Source: Megalobrama amblycephala (taxonomy: Eukaryota > Chordata > Actinopteri > Cypriniformes > Xenocyprididae). From it: a stretch of 64,000 nt of DNA. Under the pieces are notes generated by a model, which did no database searches, had not been told where the DNA came from, and saw only the letters and a list, made by a program, of their open reading frames with translations. Shown one piece after another: positions 21,686 through 31,979 of this stretch. The stretch covers positions 34,928,493 to 34,992,492 of the forward strand of contig NC_063061.1 of the NCBI RefSeq assembly GCF_018812025.1, given 5' to 3'. The first letter of the stretch is position 1. Each line of letters starts with the position of its first letter. The translations under genes and the position numbers were made by a program.

Positions 21686-22390
21686 TCACACCGAGAGGAC
21701 CCGAGTATGTAAGGTCGGGATGTCCAAGTTGTAAAACCTGACAAAAGTGGACGGCGAGGACCAGCCAGCCGCCTCACAGATGTCTTTGAGAGAAACGCCA
21801 CTAGACCACGCCCAGGATGAGGCCATGCCTCTAGTGGAATGGGCTCTTACTCTTATGGGGCAGTCCAGGCCCATAGAGGAGTAGCATAGAGCAATCGCGT
21901 CGACTATCCAACGCGAGAGGCGTTGCTTTGAGACCGGAGACCCCTTGGTGCGGCCACCAAAGCAGACGAAGAGCTGGTCCGATTGCCTGAACGGCTCGGA
22001 CCGCTCAATATAGACCCTCAATGCCCTGACGGGGCAGAGCAATTGCACCTCTCGCTCATCCAAAGAAGGAGGTAGCGCCGAGAGGGAAATGATCTGTGCT
22101 CTGAACGGGGTCGAGAGCACCTTGGGGATATAGCCATGTCTGGGTTTCAGAACGACCTTAGAGTCGTTGGGCCCAAACTCAAGGCATGCAGGGCTCACAG
22201 AGAGGGCCTGCAGGTCGCCGACACGCTTAACCGATGCTAGTGCGAGTAGCAGAGTGGTTTTGAGTGTTAAGGGCCGGAGATCAGCTGACCGCAGTGGCTC
22301 AAAGGGTGGACCTTTGAGGGCTGCAAGGACAGTGGAGAGGTCCCAAGAGGGAACAGTAAGTGGTCTAGGGGGGGTTAAGACGCCTAGCAC
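21686..22390 (-). CDS. DIRS-A tyrosine recombinase (integration enzyme)
   Basis: About 234 residues read without interruption. Motifs fit the catalytic set of tyrosine recombinases: an arginine in ASVKRVGDLQALS, the HxxR box in RAHSTRGMASSWA, a GWSSPSTF segment and the nucleophile region VRFYNLD near the C-terminus. The enzyme joins the circular cDNA into the genome. The N-terminal arm-binding part lies in another frame upstream (22394-22568), so the complete enzyme is broken. DIRS-B at 54600-55607 encodes a diverged relative. Confidence 0.85.
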   Translation of the reverse strand: MLGVLTPPRPLTVPSWDLSTVLAALKGPPFEPLRSADLRPLTLKTTLLLALASVKRVGDLQALSVSPACLEFGPNDSKVVLKPRHGYIPKVLSTPFRAQIISLSALPPSLDEREVQLLCPVRALRVYIERSEPFRQSDQLFVCFGGRTKGSPVSKQRLSRWIVDAIALCYSSMGLDCPIRVRAHSTRGMASSWAWSSGVSLKDICEAAGWSSPSTFVRFYNLDIPTLHTRVLSV

Positions 22391-22393
22391 CTC

Positions 22394-24773
22394 TTAGGAA
22401 ACGGACAATGAGGCCGTTTCTGCCCACCGTCTGGTCAGCGATAGGGGCGTGAAACGCTCCAATGGCTGCAACGTAGACCTTGAGCGTGGAAGGGGTGAGA
22501 CCTCTGTCCAGCCGTTCTTGGAGGAAAGACAGTATCTGAGATATGTCACTCTCCACAGGGTAGAGCACCAGTCAACGAAGACCGACCATTTCTGAGCATA
22601 GAGACGCCTGGTAGATGGAGCTCTAGCTTGAGACATGGTGTGCAGAATGTTCCCGGGGAGACTTATCGGCTCACATCGAGGGACCACAGGTGCAGAGCCC
22701 ATAGCTCGGGCTGGGGGGTGCCAGATCATCCTGTTTGCCTGAGAGAGGAGGTCTTGTCTCAGGGGGATTGGCCATGGGGCTCTCGTGGAGAGCCTGAACA
22801 GCTCCGAGGACCAGATTTGGGTCCTCCAGAGTGGGGCCACCAGGAGGACTCTGTGTCTGTCTTCCCTGATCCGTCTGATGACACAAGGAATCATCGCGAT
22901 CGGGGGAAAGGCATAAAGGAGGAGCCTGGGCCAGTCGTGGGCCAGCGCATCCATTTCCTTTGAAAAGAAGGTTGGCAGTGAGAGCTGTCTTCTGAGGCAA
23001 AGAGGTCTGCCTCTGCCTTCCCGAAGATCTCCCATATCTTTTGTACCGTCTGGGGATGGAGCATCCACTCGTCTGAGGGGACATTGCTCCGTGACAGCAT
23101 GTCTGCCCCTAGGTTCGATTTCCCAGGTATGTGCGTCGCTCTGAGCGACCGTAGCCTGGGCGCTGCCCATTCGAGGAGGTGCTTTGTCAGGGCACAAAGG
23201 CGGCTGGACGACAGGCCTCCCTGGTGGTTTATATATGACACGACCGTCATGCTGTCCGATTGGACCAGGACGTGGTGTCCTTTCAGGAACTTCTGGAACG
23301 CGGCCAGGGCGCGTTCTACTGCCAGCATCTCGAGGCAGTTGATGTGCAGATGGCTCTGCTCGTGGGTACACGAGCCGAAGGCCGGTCTGCCCTCGAAAAC
23401 GGCTCCCCAACCCGTGTTGGAGGCGTCCGTCGAGAGCACCTTCCTTCTTGACACCGCCTGAAGGGGAACTCCACGCTTGAACCAGCTGGGGTTTGTCCAA
23501 GGTCTCAGAGCTGTGACACAGGCCTGATTGACCCTGACTAAGAAGCGGCCATGCCGCCAAGCATGCAGTGGAACCCTGAGTTTCAGCCAGTATTGCAGAG
23601 GCCGCATTCGGAGGAGGCCGAGCTGCAGTACCGGGGAGGCGGAAGCCATCAGTCCCAGCATCCTCTGGAAGGACTTCAGAGGGTAACGGACATTGTTCCT
23701 GATCGATGCAGAGAGCTTCTGAATCGTCAGAGCGTGCTCTGGAGAGACTACAGCCCTCATATGGACTGAGTCGAAGACTGCGCCCAGGAACGTGATACGT
23801 TGGCTGGGGAGCAGCGAGCTCTTGGCAAAATTGACCCTGAGTCCCAGGCACTGAAGGTGGCTGAGGAGCACGGATCTGTGGTGTTCTAGCTCGGTACGAG
23901 ACTGGGCCAGTATGAGCCAGTCATCGAGGTAATTCAAAACTCGGATTCCCATCTTCCTCAGAGGGAGAAGCGCCGAGTCCATGCACCTGGTAAACGTGCA
24001 GGGAGCTAGAGACAGCCTGAAGGGCAGGACCTTGTATTGATAGGCCACACCCTCGAAGGCGAATCTCAAGAATCGCCTGTGGTGGGGGGCTATCTGGATG
24101 TGAAGTATGCATCTTTCAGGTCCAGTGAGAAGAACCAGTCCTCGGGGCGGATCTGCGCGAGGATCTGCTTCAACGTTAGCATTCTGAACTTCCGTCTCAT
24201 GAGGGAGAGGTTCAGAAGCCTGAGATCTAAGATGGGTCTGAGACCGCCATCTTTCTTGGGGACAACAAAGTAGCGGCTGTAGAAGCCCGACTCACTCTCT
24301 GCGGGGGGAACAATTTCTATGGCTCCCTTCTGTAACAGAGACGTCACTTCTGCACGGAGGACATGCGCGTCATCCGCTTTGACTGAAGTGGTGACCACAC
24401 CGCTGAAGCACGGGGGCCTTCGGGCGAACTGCAGGGAGTAGCTGCGGGATATGGTCCCGATGACCCACTGTGACACTCCGGGGATGGCTTGCCAGGCCTC
24501 GACCCGTGTGACCAGGGGCTGAATAGTGTCCGGTGACAGACCGCTGTGCAGGGGTCTTTGCACCGTCGTTACAGGATGAGGAAATTTGCTCTCTTTTTGG
24601 GAATTTAAAAATATTGGGTTCACCGTTAAAACGCCGGTTTGTGTGGGCGCAACCTCTGTGGGCCCAGGGCATGTAACCCGATGATTCCCAACACCCGGAA
24701 CTAAGTGAGGTGGCGGGGAATGCATGCGAGAGAGCTTTTGGGGTGGTCCGGCCGTGGCGAGACCTGACCCCAT
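22394..24773 (-). pseudogene. DIRS-A reverse transcriptase / RNase H / methylase-like region, frameshifted
   Basis: The first frame (24773-24090) has VPKKDGGLRPILDLRLLN and DWFFSLDLKDAYF, then shifts. The second frame (to 22891) has LPFRLSLAPCTFTRC, the catalytic NYLDDWLILAQS and an RNase H domain (LSTDASNTGWGAVF, NCLEMLAVERAL, VQSDSMTVVSYINHQ, GADMLSR). A third frame (23851-22394) carries the segment after RNase H (VLLVAPLWRTQIWSSELFRL) and the recombinase N-terminus. At least two shifts separate these frames. LPFR replaces the usual LPFG. The polyprotein copies RNA to DNA; this copy is dead. Confidence 0.85.
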
Positions 24774-24792
24774 CCTCTTTCTTCCTACTTGA

Positions 24793-26043
24793 TCAGGAAG
24801 ACGCCGGAGGCGTCGGGTCCAGCACTATCCTAGGCCGGGGACTCTGGCGTCTCGGGAGCGTGGAGCGCTTCGCAGGGCGGGCTCGCTGGCGCTGCTCCTT
24901 AGGTGGCGCTGCTTGAGATGCGGAAGGGGCGGGTTTGACGAAGTTGGCCATGGACCTTGCTATGGCTTGGGCCGTGGTCTTCGTGGCGCGCAGGGCCAGG
25001 TCAGTGGCGCTGCGTAGGTCACGGAAGGCCGGCGCATCGATTCCAGACTCGTCCAGGGTACGGAGGAGTTTGGCCTGGAAGACTTGAAGGATGGCCATCG
25101 TGTGGAGCGCTGATGCAGCTTGTCCCACTGAGGAGTAAGCCCGGCAATGGCGGAGGTCGTACGGCAGGGCTTGGAGGGAAGGGCCCTCTTGCTTTTCCAG
25201 CCCACAGCCGCGGACGGGCAGAGGTGAGCGGCCACGGCCTCGTCCAGCGGTGGCATCTGCTCGTAGCCCTTCTCACGTGAGCCGTCAACCGAGGTGAGAG
25301 CCGCGGGTGAAGAATTGCGAAGGCGGGCGGAGTAAGGAGCGCGCCATGATTTCATGAGCTCCGTGTGGACCTCAGGAAAGAAGGGCGCAGATCGCTGGCG
25401 AGGGCTCTGGCGGGGCCCCGGCAGATACCACTCGTCCAGCCTACTGCGAGCCGGCTCCTCAGGTGCGGCCCATTCTAGGTCGAGCTCCTCGATGGCCTTG
25501 GAGAGGATGCGGATTAATTTGGCGTCCGTTCCTGGCCTGGAGTCAATGGGCTCTAGTGGGCTCAATGGGCTCCTCGCCGACCCACTCCTCCGGTTCAGAC
25601 GCTGCGAGCGACATGGAATCGTCGAGCTGCTCATCCTCCGAGCTGCCGAAGGAGACGAGGTCGCTCGCTTCCGCTGAGGGACGCTGCTCCGGGCGTGCGA
25701 AGAGGACGGGGGACGGCTCTCTTGCGGGAGAGGGAGAGGTAGGCGGGCGCTGGGCCAGCGTAAGCTCCCCCAACTCTGAGCGCTGAGCTCCTCCTCCTCG
25801 CTGTCTCTTCCTGGCCGGCTCGCGGGAGGAAGAAGACGGGAAGGCGCGGGAGGCGGAGCCGCTTTCAGTGAAGAAAGCGATCCGAGCGCGGAGAGAAGCG
25901 AGATTCATGCACTCGCAGTGCGGGCATGAAGTCTCGGTGAGCGCGGCTTCTGCATGGGGCTTGCCCAGACATCCGACGCACTCACCGTGACCATCGTCGT
26001 CCTGCAGAGGGGCTCTGCAGGAGCCATAAGCGTGGTGCGGCAT
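24793..26043 (-). pseudogene. DIRS-A gag-like protein, frameshifted
   Basis: It starts MPHHAYGSCRAPLQDDDGHG with a cysteine-rich N-terminus (CVGCLGKPHAE ... CPHCECM). A Ser/Pro/Glu-rich stretch follows to about 25555, where the frame changes. The next frame holds the segment ELDLEWAAPEEPARSRLDEW. It shifts again at about 25130 to a helical segment (MGQAASALHTMAILQVFQAK; ATKTTAQAIARSMANFV) and a basic tail. A short reiteration, GGGCTCTAGTGGGCTCAATG, at the first break may have caused it. By position and composition this is the nucleocapsid-like ORF1 of DIRS elements. Confidence 0.75.
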
Positions 26044-26368
26044 TATAAAACGGCGCTTGGGTGGACTCTTTTAGAGCGGTATAGACCGCGGAAGAAGCTC
26101 TTTAGCAGCGGCGGAGAACCGCTTGAAGGCGCTTTAAAAGCTCGCCGGATGGCAGCAGGAGACTCGCTGAGAGCGAAACCGGAAGCTCGCGGCGGGCGGT
26201 CGAGAGTGGCGCTCTGGGCGGCAGTCTGCGGCGGCGCCGGCGGGAGCAGGCGGCGGTCTTCAGCTGTCCTCTGCGAAGCCTCTTCTACGGCGGAGAGAGA
26301 GCTTGTTCCAGCGGCGAAGGCGATCAGCAGGAATCCAGCGAAGTGTAGTCGTCGCTGAAGGAGAGAGA

Positions 26369-26609
26369 ACTGAATCCCATGGCGAAACACCGGCTTATAT
26401 AGCCATAAGCCACGCCCATTTTGGCGGGCTTGTTGGCGCGCTGTTTCGCCATAGGCTCGCGCGACTACACCGCGGCGTCATTGGTTCAAAGAGTTTAATT
26501 CCTTTGAGCCAATAGACGTGCAGTTACACTGCGCTATTGAAAAAGGCTTCAGCGAGGAGGAAAAAGGAGCTTTTCCCCATACCCAGTATGAGTGAGAGTA
26601 TCGAAAGGG
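26369..26609 (-). repeat. DIRS-A inverted terminal repeat, right
   Basis: Mirror of 21125-21371, with a small insertion (AGCGAGGAGGAAAAAGG) near the outer end. The outer terminus GTGAGAGTATCGAAAGGGA is represented in the internal complementary region. Confidence 0.9.
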
Positions 26610-28190
26610 AACTCTCATTCAGTTGTTTAGTTTTTAGAAATTAAACATGTTAGTACAAGTAATGAAGTTTTACATGGCTTCACAGTGTCATTGATTGTTT
26701 ATAGACTTGTCTGTCCTAGTTGTTTTTCCCCATAAGGATTATTTTTATTCAGAATGTGATTATCAAATATGTTTTTATAAGTGTTTGCTATAGATTGTTT
26801 AAAGTGTATAGATTGTTGAAATGTAAATCAATCTAATGCTACAATATATAGTTTAAGAGTATATATATATAATATGCTATAGTATAGTGGGTATACTAAT
26901 GCTGCTTCCTAGAAATGTGCATTGATGAAAGTCAGTGCATGTTTAGTTTGATATATTAACTTGTTTTTATTTTTATTTTTTTTTATTTGTTTGCATATAT
27001 TTGCATTTCTAATGTTTAATGTGATGTGTTTTCTGATGCATATCTTTAATTTAATTTCATATGTTGGTATTAATTCAGTGTTTGTAATGCTAATACTTAA
27101 ACTTCACAGAATTTTAACTGACTGGGTTTCTAGTGAGCAAAGGTTTTATGAAAAAAGTGGAAGACTTAAACACAAAGTGTGTAAAATAAACTGTTAAAAG
27201 AATTTGATGATCACTAGTGATAGTATTTTATTCTGTGCTGTCATCTTTCAGGTTGGATTTCAGCTTTAATGTATGTTTTGTATTACCAAAGCAGCTGATA
27301 TTCCCATAGAAACTAGTGGACTGCTGACTCCCTTTCACCCCAAAATGGCGGAAACACAGGGCCGCTGCTGGGCGCCGGTGTTGCAATGGAACGTTCTATT
27401 GAGTGTCGCTTCTTGTTAGTGTATATTCTTTGGTAATAAACTGACTGCCGCTGTGGAAAGACATTACTTATGTTCTCTCATGTTTTTCACAGGTATGAAT
27501 ATATTTGACTAAAAGGTTAATTTCATTGTACTTGTATGAATCAACAGAGGTGATACAAAGAGTTTGAGCGAATTTGGAAGTGTATCTAATCTAAAAAAAA
27601 GTGTTTTAATTCACAAAGTATTATATAAACAGCTAAAGAGTGAGTTTAATTGTGTTTCATGCATAGTTTATGTTGACTGACATTAGAAAAAATGTTTATC
27701 AGGCTGAAATATTGAGTTCATGTCAGATATATTATTGTTTAAAAACGTTTTAGAATTACGTTTCTGAGTGTATGTTGTTTTCTCATTTCAGTCGCCATTT
27801 TGAATACAAATTTTTGCAAATACAATTTTGCATACACTTATCTAGTGTTTTAATGGATTTGTTGTTTGTTAAATTGTATTCCACCAAATGCACTTTGAGA
27901 GTGTTGAAGTTTTGAAACGTTTAATTTTTTTCAGAAGTTAAAGGATTTAAAGAGAAATTATTGCAGTAACAGTTAATTCAGTTAATTCAGTTTTTAACAG
28001 TTTATTCACCGATCCACAGTGCACACTGCCTGTGTATCATTTGCTGCCGGCACAGATATCCCCTAGGTCTGAGGCTGGTAACACTTACATTTAAATTTTA
28101 TATTTGCATTTCTGATGTGTGATGTGTAGCTGATGAATTGATGCACATATATTCTAATAACAGCTGTGAAGTCAGTCTATAAAAACACAG
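26610..28190. other. 3' flank of gene 4 and spacer before gene 5
   Basis: Host sequence resumes with the normal end of a type-I receptor (ACTCTCATTCAGTTGTTTAG). From about 27255 the DNA is nearly identical to 46874-47398 plus 55971-56390. A GC-richer patch at 27330-27440 (CACCCCAAAATGGCGGAAAC) carries a YY1-like CAAAATGGCGG motif, and TTTTTCACAG|GTATGAATAT follows. It could be an old promoter or repeat. No frame of note. Confidence 0.5.
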
Positions 28191-28191
28191 A

Positions 28192-28232
28192 GATTTATAC
28201 ACATCCAGAGAGACTGGACGTTCACTCTTCAG
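28192..28232 (+). promoter_or_regulatory. TATA-like box and non-coding exon 1 of receptor gene 5
   Basis: GATTTATACACATCCAGAGA, then GACTGGACGTTCACTCTTCA, then G|GTGACA, with donor GT at 28233-28234. The acceptor is TTTTCACCACAG with AG at 29288-29289, giving an intron of about 1,057 bases. Confidence 0.6.
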
Positions 28233-28339
28233 GTGACAAACTCCTCTTAAACTCGATATTTTCTGTATGAACCTAGCTTATAAGAGTAAACACTTGTTGT
28301 TGTTAACTGAATATCACACTTTTATTTTCATTGGACTCC

Positions 28340-28590
28340 AATGCCTGGTTTCACAGGCAGGGCTTAGATTAAGCCAGGATTAGGCCTTAATTCAATTAAG
28401 ACATTTAAGAAGCTTTTGCAAACATGCCTTAGGGGAAAAACAAAACAAAAACTGGTGTGCATCTTGAGACCAAACAATGGCACTGAGATATTTTAAGACA
28501 TGTCAGTGCAAGTTGCTTTCAGTTAAAACAGCTCAAACATGCATTTTAGTCTGGAACTTGCCTTAAGCCTTGTCTTTGAAACAAGAGTCA
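28340..28590. mobile_element. MITE-like repeat (TGGTTTCACAGGCAGGGCTTA family)
   Basis: It begins TGCCTGGTTTCACAGGCAGG and ends GCCTTAAGCCTTGTCTTTGA, an imperfect inverted-terminal arrangement. Copies occur at 56530-56780 (same position in copy B) and, partly, at 32999-33190. It lies in intron 1 of gene 5. Confidence 0.6.
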
Positions 28591-29331
28591 GATGTATAGA
28601 ATGTATTGTACCTTCAGATCATACTTTTGTTAATTTATTTTTAATTGTTTCAGTCACAATCTGAATTATGTTAATTTTACATTTTAAAATGGTAAAACAA
28701 TGAATGTAATGGATCCTTTTTCTGAGACTGACCCTTTGCTAAACAGCCCATAAACTTAATTCAATTTGTTTTGAGCATTCTCTGTGAATTCTATGCATGC
28801 CTAAGACATGAGATGAGTACCAAGCTGAGTATTGCAGTCTTTAAAAGGTGTATTTGAAAGAACTTTAGTCCTTCAGTTACAGTATTCTGTTCTGTTAAAT
28901 AAGGGATGCTTTGCAAAATTCAGTATTTTTATGCAGACCAATTTCATTCATGCAATGCTTTATGGTCTATGTGTTTCCTTGATTATATTCACACGATCCT
29001 CTGAGAATCCATAAATTGTAGAAATCCTATTTTTCTAAGTGACTTCAAGTTAATTTATGAAATAATGTATTTTGTTTGTATATTACAATTCATAACCAAT
29101 TATGATTGAACATTATTAAATTATTGAATTCTAAAAAACTGAATTCGTAAACTTTACCAAACATCACCGTCTACAAGTTGATATAATGTGTTTTATATAA
29201 CGATTACAACGTCAGCCACACAATAATTGATATGATTAGCCTACTAGCTTATAAATAAAACAACATTAAAAATTTGATTTTCACCACAGGGGGTCTTTAA
29301 CATTTTGGACTGAGAGATAAACAAGGAGAAG

Positions 29332-30159
29332 ATGAGAAACTCTGCAGTGAACTTCACATCTGAAGCATCTACAAATTTAACATATAATTTAACACACCTG
29401 GACATTTGTGTTTACAGCATCAATGTCTTGTTTGGTCTTCCTACACACTCCTATGTGATCTGGCTCATCATCACAGGAACAGGAAAAGTTACATCAGAGT
29501 TTTTCAACCTCAATCTGTCTTTTTGTGAGATTGGTATCTGTCTGAACTCTTTGTTGACTATCATTTATTTCTATTGTCAGTTTTCACATCTTGCAATATC
29601 AGCAGATTTTTTATTAGGACTATTCGTCACCGGTCGCCCTGTGTTTCAGTGTCTGATCTCTGTTGAGCGTTACCTGGCAGTGGTTCATCCTCTAACCTTT
29701 CTGAAGTACAAACCTCTCAGATATAAAATGATCTGCTGCACTGCGGCCTGGATAATCACTCTTGGATCCTGTGTGTACTGCGTCTTTACTGCAGGCTTAT
29801 TTTATATGTATGTATGGTTCTACGTGATTCAGTCCCTCCTCTTCCTTTCCATCCAGTTGTTTTGTCTTGTGGCTGTTCTCAGAGCTCTGAAGCAGTCAGG
29901 ACCAGGAGAGAGAGTGAGAGAGAGAGTAGAGGAAAATTACATGAAGAGAAGAGCGTTTTGTCTCATTCTAATAACTACTGTTACCATGTCTGTTATATAT
30001 ATGCCATTTATTATCTCAGGATTCTATTTCATTCTTTCACATCTGTTTATTGTGGACATTTTTTCTTTTGGTTTGTTTTGTTTTATTCTGGCTGGTTTTG
30101 TTCAGCCTGTTCTTTATCTTCATCGGGCTGGAAAACCTCCCTGCCTTTGTCCTTTATAA
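29332..30159 (+). CDS. Receptor gene 5: rhodopsin-class 7TM receptor
   Basis: The predicted receptor of 275 residues is intact. The N-terminus (MRNSAVNFTSEASTNLTYNL) has sequons at N7, N15 and N19. FGLPTHSYVIWLIITGTG marks TM1, and FFNLNLSFCEIG marks TM2 with Glu where Asp is usual. SVERYLAVVHPLTFLKYKPL is the TM3 end and second loop. TM6 has IYMPFIISGF and TM7 GFVQPVLYLHRAGKPPC. It is the sister of gene 8 (57523-58359), with near-identical flanks. The TM4-TM5 loop, however, is quite different (CVYCVFTAGLFYMYVWFYVI here). One residue is also missing after GTG compared with gene 8. The leader acceptor lies about 42 bases before the ATG. Ligand unknown. Confidence 0.87.
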   Translation: MRNSAVNFTSEASTNLTYNLTHLDICVYSINVLFGLPTHSYVIWLIITGTGKVTSEFFNLNLSFCEIGICLNSLLTIIYFYCQFSHLAISADFLLGLFVTGRPVFQCLISVERYLAVVHPLTFLKYKPLRYKMICCTAAWIITLGSCVYCVFTAGLFYMYVWFYVIQSLLFLSIQLFCLVAVLRALKQSGPGERVRERVEENYMKRRAFCLILITTVTMSVIYMPFIISGFYFILSHLFIVDIFSFGLFCFILAGFVQPVLYLHRAGKPPCLCPL

Positions 30160-30468
30160 AACATCCAGTTCATTTAATTTTACTAAGTGCATTTACTTTA
30201 GTTACATTTTATTTTAAGCTGTCTTTGTTACACTGTAATTATACATTTAAATACAAAGTAATATTAAGTAACTACATGTACTTAGGATTAGGATTTGGTT
30301 TGGTTTAAGGTTAGTTGCATGCAATTATGCATAATTTATAGTTATTACCAACTGCATGTAACATTTGTAACAATGACACAGTAAAATAAAGTGTTACCAA
30401 CATTTAATTGTTTTCAGTAGCTTCAGTTGAAAGTTATTTTATTCATTTTATTTATTTATTTACTTATA
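30160..30468. other. 3' flank of gene 5
   Basis: AT-rich, with no frame of note. TTATAAAACATCC at the stop may be a weak poly(A) signal; AAATAAAG near 30385 is another candidate. Confidence 0.4.
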
Positions 30469-31977
30469 CAGTGCATCCTGAAAGTATTCACAGCGCTTCA
30501 CTTTTTGCACATTTTATGTTACAGCCTTATTCCAAAAGGGATTAAATTAATTATTTTCCTCAAAATTCTACAACTAATACCCCTTAATGACGTGAAAGAA
30601 GTTTGTTTGAAATCTTTGCAAATTTATTAAAAATAAAAAATGAAAAAAATCACATAAGTATTCACAGCCTTTGCCATGGCACTCAAAATTGAGCTTAGGT
30701 GCATCCTGTTTCCACTGATCATCCTAGAGATTTTTCTACAATTTGATTGGAGTCCACCTGTGGTAAATTCATGATTTGGAAAGGCACACACCTGTCTATA
30801 TAAGGTCCCTCAGTTAACAGTGCATGTCAGAGCACAAACCAAGCCACGAAGTTCAAGCAATTTTCTGTAGACCTCCGAGGCAGGATTGTATTGAGGCACA
30901 GATCTGGGGAAGGGTACAGAAATTCTTTTGCAGCATTGAAGGTCCCAATGAGCACAGTGGCCTCCATCATCCGTAAATGGAAGAAATATGGAACCACCGG
31001 GACTCTTCCCAGAGCGGGCCGCCTGGCCAAACTGAACAATCGGGTGAGGGCCTTAGTCAGGGAGGTGACTGAGAACCTGATGGTCACACTGACAGAGCTA
31101 CAGCATTTCACTGTGGAGAGATGAGAACCTTCCAGAAGAACAACCATCACGGAAGCACTCCACCAGTCAAGCCTGTATAATAGGCCAGACAGAAGCCATT
31201 CCTCAGTCAAAAGGATCATGAGATCAACAAAGATTGAACGATTTGGCCTAAATAGCAAGCATCATGTCTGGAGGACACCAGGCACCGCTCATCACCTGGC
31301 CAATACCAACCCTGGTGGTGGCAGCATCATGCTGTGGGGATGTTTTTCAGCGACAGGAACTAGGAGACTAGTCAGGATCGAGGGAAAGATGAATTCAGCA
31401 ATTCACAGAGACAGCCTTGATGAAAACCTGCTCCAGAGCGCTCTGGACCTCAGACTGGGACGAAGGGTTCATCTTCCAACAGGACAACCACTCTAAGCAC
31501 ACAGCCAAGATAACAAAGGAACGGATACGGGACAACTCTGTGAATGTCCTTGAGTGGCCCAGCCAGAGCCCAGATTTAAACCCGATTGAACATCTCTGGA
31601 GAGATCTGAAAATGGCCAATGCTCCCCATCCAACCTGATGGAGCTTGAGAGGTCCTGCAAAGAAGAATGGGAGAAGCAGCCCAAAAATAGGTGTGCCAAG
31701 CTTGTAGCATCATACTCAGAAAGACTTGAAGTCTTTGTGCCAAAAGGTGCTTCAACAAAGTATTGAAGGCTGTGAATTATGTACATTTGATTTTATTTCA
31801 TTTTTTATTTTAATAAATTTGCAAAGATTTCACACAAACTTCTTTCACGTTGTCATTATGGGGTATTGTTTGTAAAATTTTGAGGAATATTATTATTTTA
31901 ATCCCTTTTGGATTAAGGCTGAAACAAAGAAAAATGTGGAAAAAGTGAAGCACTGTGAACACATTCCGGATGCAACG
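30469..31977 (+). mobile_element. Tc1/mariner transposon, copy A
   Basis: The inverted terminal repeats are CAGTGCATCCTGAAAGTATT ... and the complement of ACATTCCGGATGCAACG. They are flanked by TA at 30467-30468 and 31978-31979, the Tc1 target. Length is 1,509 bases. It sits at the same site as the copy at 58670, so it was present before the segmental duplication. Confidence 0.92.
30891..31638 (+). pseudogene. Tc1 transposase, frameshifted
   Basis: The N-terminal piece has a helix-turn-helix DNA-binding region (STVASIIRKWKKYGTTGTLP; GRLAKLNNRVRALVREV). The middle piece has [20 protein letters not shown]. After a shift at about 31450 the C-terminal piece has the catalytic regions [14 protein letters not shown] and [15 protein letters not shown] (second Asp and final Glu of the DDE triad). 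Several shifts and stops prevent a full protein. It would cut and paste the element. Confidence 0.88.
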
Positions 31978-31979
31978 TA

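Larger units (their letters stand above)
21125..26609 (-). mobile_element. DIRS-type tyrosine-recombinase retrotransposon A
   Basis: It has inverted terminal repeats at 21125-21371 and 26369-26609 and an internal complementary region near 21400-21530. On the - strand, gag-like, reverse transcriptase/RNase H and tyrosine recombinase coding regions follow in that order. The host bases AAC are present at both junctions (21122-21124; 26610-26612), with no longer duplication. That fits integration by recombinase rather than integrase. Base composition is strikingly GC-rich against the AT-rich host. All main frames except the recombinase are broken, so it is inactive. Confidence 0.93.

Noticed and set aside
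21406..26515. Many long + strand frames across DIRS-A
   Set aside because: GC-rich DNA with few stops; the real coding strand is -, where reverse transcriptase, RNase H and recombinase motifs occur.
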